NCBI RefSeq assembly: GCF_900141785.1
Contig: NZ_FQYP01000003.1
Coordinates: forward strand, 248,001 to 312,000
DNA: 64,000 nucleotides
Source: Aquimarina spongiae
GTDB taxonomy: Bacteria > Bacteroidota > Bacteroidia > Flavobacteriales > Flavobacteriaceae
Direction: 5' to 3'
Positions 17,528 through 25,158 of the stretch are shown in pieces; position 1 is the stretch's first letter, and the number at the start of each line of letters is the position of its first letter. The notes beneath the pieces are model-generated. The model searched no databases. It was not told the origin of the DNA and saw nothing but the letters and a program-made list of their open reading frames with translations. The position numbers and the translations under genes were made by a program.

Positions 17528-19096
17528 TTAGTTCACTTCGTTACTTAAGGTAACTGTACCAAAATCTCCTGGATCTACTCTAGGAAGCTGTGCTCCATAA
17601 GTTTCTTGAATAGCATCTAGAATTCCGTTGGTCACCAAAGCATGAGCTCTAGGAGTAGGATGTACTCCATCTAAAGAGAATCCTCCACCGGTAACAAAAT
17701 CTGAAGTGATGATACCTCCATTAAAAGGTATACCTCCATTTGCAGCTTGCGATAAATCACTCGCTACATCATAGAAAGCAATACCGTTGGCCGCTGCCAA
17801 TCCAGCAATAGTAGCATTAAAAGAAGTTCTTGCGGTTTCTATAGCAGTAAGTTCATCACTATCTAATGCATCCTGATCATCGATAGCACTGATCGCAGCT
17901 ATCACTAATGCACCTTGCTCTGCAGTTGGCATTCCACCTGCTTGTAGGATCCCAAGCACCTGAAGTACTTCTGGAGTTAACACTACAGATCCATAACCTT
18001 GCGCCAAAGCAGCCTGATCAATAGTAAGTACCAACAGCTCTTCTTCGGTCATTTGACGGAAACCAAGTGGGTTTGTAGGTGTTACTTCGGTTTTGATTAA
18101 AAATCTGTTTGGTCCAGCATTAAATGTAATCGCATATTGTGACGCTATTGCTTGTGCCTGAGCCAAAGGAGCTCCGGTTCCTGCAATTTGAGCCGTTACA
18201 ATACCAACTACCGCCTGGAAGAAACCTGTAAGACTTGCTGCCTGAGTAGCATCTAGTACCAATGCATTATTAGGAACAGTTGTAAAAAATGGTAAAGATG
18301 TTACATCTGGCAAGTTCAATACAACTCCTCCTGCACCATTGGATGTAAGGGCAGCTAAAAGATCGTTATATACCGAAGCAAATACATTATTATTCGTAAT
18401 ATCATTAGACCCGTATGTTGAAGGGTCTAAATTTCCTGTTACATTATGATCTTCTCCAACACCACCAGAAGTAGCATAAGAAAGAATATCATTATTACCT
18501 ATCCACAAACTAAAGAAAGTTGGGCTTTGTGCTACTGCATCACCAATTACTGTAGAAGTTGCAGATGAAGCAAATCTTGCATAATAAGGATTAGCTAATC
18601 CTGCAGCAACACCTGCAGCGTTTCCATAACCCGGAGCGGCTAAATGATAACTCTTAGCTCCTGGAACTCCCATATTATTAAAAGAACTTCCTAAGTTATT
18701 TGTAAAATCTGTAGTTGGTGCAGCACCGGTAAATCTAGCTGGACCAGGATTTCCTTGAGCATCAAAAGCCAACACGAATCTAGTAGGGAACCTTACTGGA
18801 TCATTACTAAATCCTCCAGCATTATCCGCCATCAAAGGCTGTGTAAATTCTCCTCCACCAGCTAATGCAAATTGTTGAGATAGAATATTTGGAAAAGAAT
18901 TTTCCTGTCCTGTAATATATAAGGCCCCATCAGCAAACCCAGCAGTTAATGAATTTCCTAACGCTACGAAGTTACTAAAGTTCGCTTCTCCACTGGTAAA
19001 TACTCCTGATTCATCAATTGGATTATCAAATTCTGGCTCACAAGCCACCAATCCAACAGCTAGAATCGCTAAATATTTTATATTTTTTATCATCAT
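17528..19096 (-). CDS. SGNH/GDSL-type hydrolase, lipoprotein
   Basis: A protein of 522 residues. The N-terminus has a lipoprotein signal with Cys at residue 19 (LVAC). SGNH blocks are seen: ALGNSLTAG (block I, Ser at about 49, with Asn in place of the usual Asp), WIGNND (block III) and DGVHPT near the C-terminus (block V, with the catalytic Asp and His). A long insertion rich in Ala, Gly and Gln lies between blocks III and V. It probably cleaves esters of lipids at the outer membrane. It is 3 bases after the FadL-type porin gene, so the two are co-transcribed and likely work together on hydrophobic substrates. Confidence 0.9.
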   Translation of the reverse strand: MMIKNIKYLAILAVGLVACEPEFDNPIDESGVFTSGEANFSNFVALGNSLTAGFADGALYITGQENSFPNILSQQFALAGGGEFTQPLMADNAGGFSNDPVRFPTRFVLAFDAQGNPGPARFTGAAPTTDFTNNLGSSFNNMGVPGAKSYHLAAPGYGNAAGVAAGLANPYYARFASSATSTVIGDAVAQSPTFFSLWIGNNDILSYATSGGVGEDHNVTGNLDPSTYGSNDITNNNVFASVYNDLLAALTSNGAGGVVLNLPDVTSLPFFTTVPNNALVLDATQAASLTGFFQAVVGIVTAQIAGTGAPLAQAQAIASQYAITFNAGPNRFLIKTEVTPTNPLGFRQMTEEELLVLTIDQAALAQGYGSVVLTPEVLQVLGILQAGGMPTAEQGALVIAAISAIDDQDALDSDELTAIETARTSFNATIAGLAAANGIAFYDVASDLSQAANGGIPFNGGIITSDFVTGGGFSLDGVHPTPRAHALVTNGILDAIQETYGAQLPRVDPGDFGTVTLSNEVN

Positions 19097-19099
19097 GAA

Positions 19100-20350
19100 T
19101 TACATTTTATAAGTTAAACCAAGACCTGGCGCAAAAGCGCTTGATTTATAAGTTCCTTCAAAAGGAACTGCTTGCCCTGAAACAGGATCTACACCAAAGT
19201 CATACGACTCATCGATTTCATCAAATCTCAAATAAAAGAAAGAAGCATCGATCGCTAATCTCGGAGTGACCGCAAAGCTAAATCCTCCAGAGAATCCATC
19301 AGAATCATTACGAGGTGTTTCCGGCGCGAAGAAACCTGATTGCACAGGAGATTCATCTCTATAATACCCTGCTCTAAGTGCAATCTTTTCTGTTGCCTGG
19401 TATTGTAATCCAAAACGATACACTGAAGAGTTCTTATAGTTACGTGGGTTCAAAGAAGTGGCTCCGTTTCCGAAGGTAAGGTCCAAAGATTCATATACCT
19501 CCCAGTATTGTCTGTTGAAATCAAAAGCAAATAACCATTTCTTATACTCATAAGACAATCCAATAGTTAACTCAGCAGGTAGCGGTAATTCTGCGCTAAA
19601 TGTTGTATTTCCATTTGCTGGGAATGCAGGAGAATTTGGAAAATTGGCAAAAGTCGCTTCTCCATCTTCTGCCTCAAGGATGATTTCACTTCTATAGCTA
19701 AATCCTATACGAAGGTTTTCGGTTGGATTAAACATCGCTCCTACACTCCACCCCCAATTACTTACTCCAGAATCATCTACAGTAATATTGGAACGGTTTC
19801 CTTCGATATCTGTCAAACTTCTATTAAAGTTACGATTAAAGTTTACCGAACCTGTAACATATATAGGCCCTCCACCAATACTGAAATAGTCTGAAAGCTT
19901 GAAAGATACAACAGGCTGCACATAAATCGCTGCCAGATCAATATTGTTTACCAGGTGAGATCCCGCCCAATCTGTTGGCCAGGTAACCTCACTTCCGTAA
20001 GGAGTATATACACCAAGACCTACAGACATCCAGTCATTCACCTTGTAAGAACCATATAAATTAAGTGGTGTTCCTACAGAACTATCTGTTTCAGCAGTAG
20101 TTCCTAGTGATGCATTTTGATAAATCACATCTGTAAAAATAGCACTGGCACCAACACTTACATTCAGGTTGTTTTCCAGATACACAAGACCTGCAGGGTT
20201 AAAAAATACAAGTTCAGCACTATTCACAACAGCTACTCCAGTGTGCCCCATTGCAATCGCTCTCTGACCTTGCACACTAACTCTATATCCACCGGCATAA
20301 GTAGCCGAAACTACAGAGATGAATAGAACTAACGATAGAAGTTTTTTCAT
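19100..20350 (-). CDS. OmpP1/FadL/TodX-type outer-membrane transporter
   Basis: A protein of 416 residues with a signal peptide (cleavage near residue 19, TYAGG). The segment GYRVSVQGQRAIAMGHTGVA at the mature N-terminus and PAGLVYLENNLNVSVG are typical of the FadL family of beta-barrels that let hydrophobic compounds through the outer membrane. The C-terminus GLGLTYKM ends in an aromatic-containing beta-signal-like strand. It is the first gene of a two-gene operon with the GDSL lipoprotein and has a strong promoter at 20397-20426. Confidence 0.93.
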   Translation of the reverse strand: MKKLLSLVLFISVVSATYAGGYRVSVQGQRAIAMGHTGVAVVNSAELVFFNPAGLVYLENNLNVSVGASAIFTDVIYQNASLGTTAETDSSVGTPLNLYGSYKVNDWMSVGLGVYTPYGSEVTWPTDWAGSHLVNNIDLAAIYVQPVVSFKLSDYFSIGGGPIYVTGSVNFNRNFNRSLTDIEGNRSNITVDDSGVSNWGWSVGAMFNPTENLRIGFSYRSEIILEAEDGEATFANFPNSPAFPANGNTTFSAELPLPAELTIGLSYEYKKWLFAFDFNRQYWEVYESLDLTFGNGATSLNPRNYKNSSVYRFGLQYQATEKIALRAGYYRDESPVQSGFFAPETPRNDSDGFSGGFSFAVTPRLAIDASFFYLRFDEIDESYDFGVDPVSGQAVPFEGTYKSSAFAPGLGLTYKM

Positions 20351-20396
20351 AATAATTTAGAATTGTTTTTGTTTTAGGGTTTGTAAAAAGATTCCC

Positions 20397-20426
20397 CAAA
20401 AATAGTAGAAAATACCAATTAGACAA
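20397..20426 (-). promoter_or_regulatory. Bacteroidota-type promoter of the FadL-GDSL operon
   Basis: On the minus strand TTG (20424-20426), 19 bases, then TATTTTTG (20397-20404), 47 bases before the FadL-type start. Confidence 0.78.
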
Positions 20427-20466
20427 CGAAATCCTAAAAATATTATGCATACATAGCATTTTTTAC

Positions 20467-21234
20467 TTAATTTTTAACAAATTCCAATACTTCGGCTAAA
20501 AATTGAGATGGGTTTTCGGCGTGTAACCAATGCCCTGCAGCAGGAATTTCACGTATGTAGGCATTGGAAAATTGACGAGTAATTCCAGGCTGATCTTCCT
20601 CTAAAATGTAATTGGATTTTTCTCCTTTTAAGAACAAAGCCGTACCGTCATAATGATATTCTTCTCCTAATGCTACCCCAATTTCTGAAGCATTTTTGAT
20701 GAGTGCACTCAGGTTCATTCTCAACCCAAGCACTCCTTTTTCTTTCCAGTATAAGTTCTTCATCAAAAACATTCGAACTCCCATATCTGGAACATACAGA
20801 CTTAATTCTTTATCCACTTCCCCCCTAGACTTCAATACTTCAAAATCAAGTGCATTCAATCCATCCAAAATATCTTGATGATGCAAAGGGTAATACTTTG
20901 GTCCGATATCCGCTACAATTAATTTTGAGATCAACTCTGGATGTTTTACCGCAGCCAACATCGCCACTTTACCTCCCATAGAATGCCCCAGCAAATGGAT
21001 AGTATCCAAATTGTTCGTAGTACAGTACTCCAAAAGATCCTCTACCATATAATCATAACTAAATTCATCACTATGTGGACTTCTTCCATGATTGCGCTGA
21101 TCGATTAGATGAACTTCAAAGCCCTGTTCAGAAATTTTTTTGCCTAAGGTTTTCCAGTTGTCTCCCATCCCTAAAAAACCGTGAAGAATTAGCAAGGGCT
21201 GCCCTGCCCCAAAAACATTAGCGTGTAATTGCAT
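20467..21234 (-). CDS. Alpha/beta-fold hydrolase (YbfF-like esterase)
   Basis: A protein of 255 residues, cytoplasmic, with no signal peptide. It has LHGFLGMGDNW (oxyanion loop), DQRNHGRS, the nucleophile elbow GHSMGG (Ser at about 85) and a C-terminal AAGHWLH (His at about 235). The LHG..G...NW and DQRNHGRS segments are those of YbfF/EPHX-type esterases with short-chain acyl substrates. It follows pdxJ after 7 bases, so it is co-transcribed with it. The natural substrate is unknown. Confidence 0.92.
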   Translation of the reverse strand: MQLHANVFGAGQPLLILHGFLGMGDNWKTLGKKISEQGFEVHLIDQRNHGRSPHSDEFSYDYMVEDLLEYCTTNNLDTIHLLGHSMGGKVAMLAAVKHPELISKLIVADIGPKYYPLHHQDILDGLNALDFEVLKSRGEVDKELSLYVPDMGVRMFLMKNLYWKEKGVLGLRMNLSALIKNASEIGVALGEEYHYDGTALFLKGEKSNYILEEDQPGITRQFSNAYIREIPAAGHWLHAENPSQFLAEVLEFVKN

Positions 21235-21241
21235 AACTATA

Positions 21242-21955
21242 TTATTTAAGACGGTGTAAGTACATCTGAATCACATTTTCTAAGCCAAGATAAATGGACT
21301 CACTAATTAATGCATGTCCTATAGACACTTCTAAAAGACCAGGAATATTTTCTTTAAAAAATTGAATATTATCTAATGACAAATCATGTCCAGCGTTGAC
21401 TCCCAGACCTAAATCTATTGCCAATTGTGCACATTGGGCATATGGTGTAATAGCCTCTTTATTTCCTTTACCGTATTCCAAAGCAAATTCTTCGGTATAA
21501 AGCTCTATACGATCTGCTCCTGTCTTGACTGCTCCTTCTATCATATCAATCACCGGATCCACAAAAATCGAGGTTCTGATATCATTTCGTTTGAATTCTG
21601 AAATCACTTCATATAAAAAACTTTCGTTCTTTTTGGTATCCCATCCGGCGTTACTGGTAATCGCATCAATAGCGTCAGGAACCAGAGTGACCTGGGTAGG
21701 TTTTACTGCCAAAACCAAATCCACAAACTTTGGAATTGGGTTTCCTTCTATATTATATTCGGTATGAACAATGGGTTTTAAATCATAAGCATCTTGATAT
21801 CGAATGTGTCTTTCATCTGGCCTTGGATGAATAGTAATCCCCTGCCCTCCAAAATCCTGAATATCACCTGCTACTTTCAGCAAATTCGGCACATTACCCC
21901 CTCTTGAATTACGAAGCGTTGCAATTTTATTGACATTAACACTTAACTTTGTCAT
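21242..21955 (-). CDS. pdxJ: Pyridoxine 5'-phosphate synthase PdxJ
   Basis: A protein of 237 residues that condenses 1-deoxyxylulose 5-phosphate with 3-amino-2-oxopropyl phosphate to make pyridoxine 5'-phosphate. Family features are LSVNVNKIATLRN at the start, GITIHPRPDERHI (about residues 39-51), KPTQVTLVPD, TGADRIELYTEE and NAGHDLSLDN, and IGHALISESI at the end. The length is usual. It is the first gene of an operon with the hydrolase and is divergent from the CBS gene. A TATTTTTG element on its strand is at 21983-21990, without a good -33 partner. Confidence 0.97.
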   Translation of the reverse strand: MTKLSVNVNKIATLRNSRGGNVPNLLKVAGDIQDFGGQGITIHPRPDERHIRYQDAYDLKPIVHTEYNIEGNPIPKFVDLVLAVKPTQVTLVPDAIDAITSNAGWDTKKNESFLYEVISEFKRNDIRTSIFVDPVIDMIEGAVKTGADRIELYTEEFALEYGKGNKEAITPYAQCAQLAIDLGLGVNAGHDLSLDNIQFFKENIPGLLEVSIGHALISESIYLGLENVIQMYLHRLK

Positions 21956-22058
21956 AGTTTTTGATGTATTTATCTAAAAAAGCAAAAATACAAAGTTGAG
22001 AACGCCTTGATTGCATATTTTTTGATTATTTTGCATCATATAGGGGTCCAAAAAACAT

Positions 22059-22715
22059 ATGAAGACGAACTTATACATAGTAAACGAAATTGAACCTTTA
22101 GACATCTCGGTTAAGGTAACTGAAGCCCAATTATTATTTAATGAGCTAACGTACACCCATTTCCCGGTAATAAAGGACAAAACCTATTTGGGTTGTATTT
22201 CTGAGACAGATATACGGTGTTTTGAAACCGACAAGACTCTGGAAGCATACCAGTATGCATTAGAAGGTTTTTTTGTTAGAAAAGATCAAAATTGGTTGGA
22301 TATTTTGGAAGCTTTTGCGCAAAACCAATCGAACATCATACCGGTTCTGGACGATAACAATAGCTACCTAGGACTTTTCGAACTGGGAGATATCATCAAC
22401 CTTTTTAATGAAACTCCTTTCCTGAGTGAGCCCGGTAATATTCTGATTGTAGAAAAAGGAATATTGGATTATTCATTCAGTGAAATTTCTCAAATCATTG
22501 AATCAAATAACGCCAAGGTATTAGGATTATTTATTTCTAACATGGAAAATGATGTAGCGCAAATCACTATCAAAATTGGAGATAGTGATATCAATAATAT
22601 TGTTCAGACTTTTAGAAGATATAGCTACAATATTGTTTCGAAACACCAAGAAGACACCTTTTTAACCAATTTAAAGGAACGATCAAAATATTTGGAAAAG
22701 TATTTAAATATTTGA
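22059..22715 (+). CDS. CBS-domain protein
   Basis: A protein of 218 residues. The first about 125 residues form a CBS pair: a first motif near 25-50 (FNELTYTHFPVIKDKTYLG) and a second near 90-115 (NIIPVLDDNNSYLGLFELGDI). The C-terminal 90 residues (about 130-218) resemble an ACT-like or regulatory tail with repeated beta strands (VLGLFIS, DVAQITIKI). CBS pairs bind adenosyl nucleotides. It precedes nadK by 36 bases, so the two are probably co-transcribed, and an effect of nucleotide state on NAD kinase or its neighbours is possible but only inferred. Confidence 0.85.
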   Translation: MKTNLYIVNEIEPLDISVKVTEAQLLFNELTYTHFPVIKDKTYLGCISETDIRCFETDKTLEAYQYALEGFFVRKDQNWLDILEAFAQNQSNIIPVLDDNNSYLGLFELGDIINLFNETPFLSEPGNILIVEKGILDYSFSEISQIIESNNAKVLGLFISNMENDVAQITIKIGDSDINNIVQTFRRYSYNIVSKHQEDTFLTNLKERSKYLEKYLNI

Positions 22716-22751
22716 TTGTTTATATAACCAACTCATACAAACCATATCGTG

Positions 22752-23636
22752 ATGAAGATCGGTATTTACGGGCAGTTCTATCATAAAAATTCGGGGATTT
22801 ACATCCAGCAATTACTAGACATTCTTGATAACAATGATGTCGAAGTAGTCATTGAAAAGAATTTTTTAGAACTGATTCATCTTCATGACGAAATCGACAA
22901 GAGTTATTCTCATTTCAGCACTTTTGAGGAATTAGACACATCTTACGATCTCTTTTTCAGTATCGGGGGTGATGGAACCATATTAAGAACCATTACTTAT
23001 GTTAGAGATTTAGGGATTCCTATTGCTGGGATTAACACCGGAAGATTGGGATTCCTAGCCACCATCCAAAAAGAAGAAATACAAGATAGTATTGATCTTA
23101 TCCTTAAGAAAAAGTATGTCATATCCCCAAGAAGTTTGGTTACGGTAGAAACGGTAACTCCAACAGACGAGTTTGGAGTTTTGAATTTTGCGATGAATGA
23201 AATTGCCGTTAGTAGAAGAAACACCACCTCGATGGTTACCGTGCACACAAGTTTGAACGATGAGTTTTTAACTTCATATTGGGCAGACGGCCTTATTGTA
23301 GCTACACCTACCGGATCTACGGGATATTCTTTGAGTTGTGGCGGACCTGTTGTGATGCCTGACGCAGAAAGCATGTTACTTACCCCTATAGCCCCGCACA
23401 ATCTAAATGCAAGACCTCTGGTTATTCCTGACGACACAGAAATTAAACTTCAGGTTACAGGAAGAGAGGATTCTTATTTAGTCTCCCTGGATTCAAGAAT
23501 CCACACATTACCTAATGAAGCTACTGTGATTATTAAAAAAGCTCCTTTTAAAATAAATATGGTTGTTTTGGAAGGCAATAGCTTTCTGAAAACACTGCGC
23601 AAAAAAATGTTATGGGGAGAAGATAAACGTAATTAA
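22752..23636 (+). CDS. nadK: NAD kinase
   Basis: A protein of 294 residues that phosphorylates NAD to NADP. The GGDGT motif is at residues 72-76 (IGGDGTILRT). NEIAVSR (about 153-159) and the PTGSTGYSLSCGGP segment (about 187-200) match the family's NAD-binding and active-site loops. The ATG at 22752 gives MKIGIYGQ, the usual beginning; a GTG lies one codon earlier and is less likely. Downstream a new promoter at 23691 starts the envelope operon. Confidence 0.97.
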   Translation: MKIGIYGQFYHKNSGIYIQQLLDILDNNDVEVVIEKNFLELIHLHDEIDKSYSHFSTFEELDTSYDLFFSIGGDGTILRTITYVRDLGIPIAGINTGRLGFLATIQKEEIQDSIDLILKKKYVISPRSLVTVETVTPTDEFGVLNFAMNEIAVSRRNTTSMVTVHTSLNDEFLTSYWADGLIVATPTGSTGYSLSCGGPVVMPDAESMLLTPIAPHNLNARPLVIPDDTEIKLQVTGREDSYLVSLDSRIHTLPNEATVIIKKAPFKINMVVLEGNSFLKTLRKKMLWGEDKRN

Positions 23637-23690
23637 ACAATAAAATCTGCTAAAAAGTGTTTTTTAAGTCATACTATTTTACTCAAATTC

Positions 23691-23719
23691 TTGTGTACTA
23701 AAGTTAATTGTTATATTTG
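23691..23719 (+). promoter_or_regulatory. Bacteroidota-type promoter of the DUF6089-uppS-bamA operon
   Basis: TTG (23691-23693), 18 bases, then TATATTTG (23712-23719), 17 bases before the ATG at 23737. No other promoter-like site is seen before the skp-like genes. Confidence 0.78.
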
Positions 23720-23736
23720 CAAACTTTTGAAAATCT

Positions 23737-24414
23737 ATGAGATACTTAGCATCACTATTATTTATTGTATTTTTCGTACAATCTGCTACATCCCAAACTT
23801 ACGAAGTAGGTTTGATGGCCGGAGGCGCCAATTATATAGGTGATGTAGGGTCGACGTACTACATTGCTCCCAACGACGTAGCTTTTGGGGTAATTGCAAA
23901 GTGGAACAGAAGTAAAAGACATGCATTTAGAGCTTCGTTTCTATATGCAGGACTTGATGGAGATGATTCTAAAGGTGATGATCGTAGAAAAGAAAGAGGA
24001 CTAAGTTTTGATAATTCTGTAAAAGAACTATCAGTAGGTATGGAGTTTAATTTCTGGGATTGGTTTTTATATGATGGAAAACCCCAGTTTACTCCTTATC
24101 TTTATAGCGGATTGACAGCTTTTAACTATGGTGCACAGGCAATAGATGCCAGCAACCAAATAGAAGCCTATAGCGATAAATGGAGTTTTGCTATTCCTAT
24201 GGTTGTAGGAATCAAAAAAACATTAGGTAGGGATTTTGTTATCGGGGCAGAGATAGGTGCCCGATATACGTTTACAGATAATCTGGACGGAAGTGATCCC
24301 GATGATAGATTTGGTACAGGATTTGGTAATTTAAACAACAATGACTGGTATGTATTTACAGGTATTACAATATCGTATACTTGGGGTAGGATACCGTGTT
24401 ATTGTGCTTTTTAA
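23737..24414 (+). CDS. DUF6089-type outer-membrane beta-barrel protein
   Basis: A protein of 225 residues with a signal peptide (cleavage near residue 19, ATSQ). The mature part has YEVGLMAGGANYIGDVG at its start and alternating strands typical of small outer-membrane barrels; the family is found in Bacteroidota next to uppS and bamA. It ends in CYCAF, with two cysteines near the C-terminus. The stop is 2 bases before the uppS start. Its role is unknown; the position suggests a part in outer-membrane assembly. Confidence 0.82.
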   Translation: MRYLASLLFIVFFVQSATSQTYEVGLMAGGANYIGDVGSTYYIAPNDVAFGVIAKWNRSKRHAFRASFLYAGLDGDDSKGDDRRKERGLSFDNSVKELSVGMEFNFWDWFLYDGKPQFTPYLYSGLTAFNYGAQAIDASNQIEAYSDKWSFAIPMVVGIKKTLGRDFVIGAEIGARYTFTDNLDGSDPDDRFGTGFGNLNNNDWYVFTGITISYTWGRIPCYCAF

Positions 24415-24416
24415 AA

Positions 24417-25154
24417 ATGGTTGACAAAAAACAGTTAAATGATAATATCCCTCAGCACGTTGCAATAATAATGGACGGCAATGGCCGATGGGCCAAAAAG
24501 CAAGGCTTATTCAGAAGTGTTGGTCACGAAAAAGGAACAAAAGCTGTTCGTGAAGCCGTTGAAAGTTGCGCTGAGATCGGAGTAAAATATCTTACATTAT
24601 ACGCATTCTCCACCGAGAATTGGAACAGACCCAAGTTAGAGGTAGACACTTTAATGAAACTTCTAGTCACCTCTTTAAAAAAAGAAATCAAGACACTTCA
24701 AGAAAACAACATTAAGCTCAACGCTATTGGCAACCTTCAATCTTTACCAGGAAAAGCCAGGAAAGAGTTAATGGAAGTTATAGAAAAAACCAAATCTAAT
24801 GACCACATGACATTGACGCTTGCGTTGAGTTATGGAAGTCGTGAAGAACTTATAAAAACAATAGAAGAAATCAGTATTAAAGTTAAAAATGGTGTAATTT
24901 CGCCACATCTTATAAATGAATCAGTCATTAATGAGCATTTGTATACTAAAAACTTGCCAGATGTGGATCTTCTAATACGTACCAGTGGAGAAAAACGTAT
25001 TAGTAATTTCCTATTATGGCAAATTGCGTATGCAGAATTATATTTTACAGAGATTTTATGGCCAGATTTTAGAAAAGAACATTTATTTGAGGCCATATAC
25101 AACTATCAAAAAAGAGAAAGAAGATTTGGAAAAACTAGTGAGCAGCTCAGTTAA
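24417..25154 (+). CDS. uppS: Isoprenyl transferase, undecaprenyl diphosphate synthase
   Basis: A protein of 245 residues that extends farnesyl diphosphate with isopentenyl diphosphate to the C55 carrier of peptidoglycan synthesis. The HVAIIMDGNGRWAKK motif (about residues 14-28) includes the catalytic Asp, and there are VKYLTLYAFSTENW and RTSGE..ISNFLLWQ. I choose ATG 24417, just after the DUF6089 stop; a GTG at 24396 would overlap that gene. bamA follows 4 bases after the stop. Confidence 0.97.
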   Translation: MVDKKQLNDNIPQHVAIIMDGNGRWAKKQGLFRSVGHEKGTKAVREAVESCAEIGVKYLTLYAFSTENWNRPKLEVDTLMKLLVTSLKKEIKTLQENNIKLNAIGNLQSLPGKARKELMEVIEKTKSNDHMTLTLALSYGSREELIKTIEEISIKVKNGVISPHLINESVINEHLYTKNLPDVDLLIRTSGEKRISNFLLWQIAYAELYFTEILWPDFRKEHLFEAIYNYQKRERRFGKTSEQLS

Positions 25155-25158
25155 AAAA

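Noticed and set aside
22997..23437. Minus-strand open frame of 146 codons inside nadK
   Set aside because: nadK motifs are intact on the plus strand; the reverse frame shows no motif.
24985..25158. 58-residue N-terminal extension of BamA
   Set aside because: It overlaps uppS in another frame, and the signal peptide begins at 25159.
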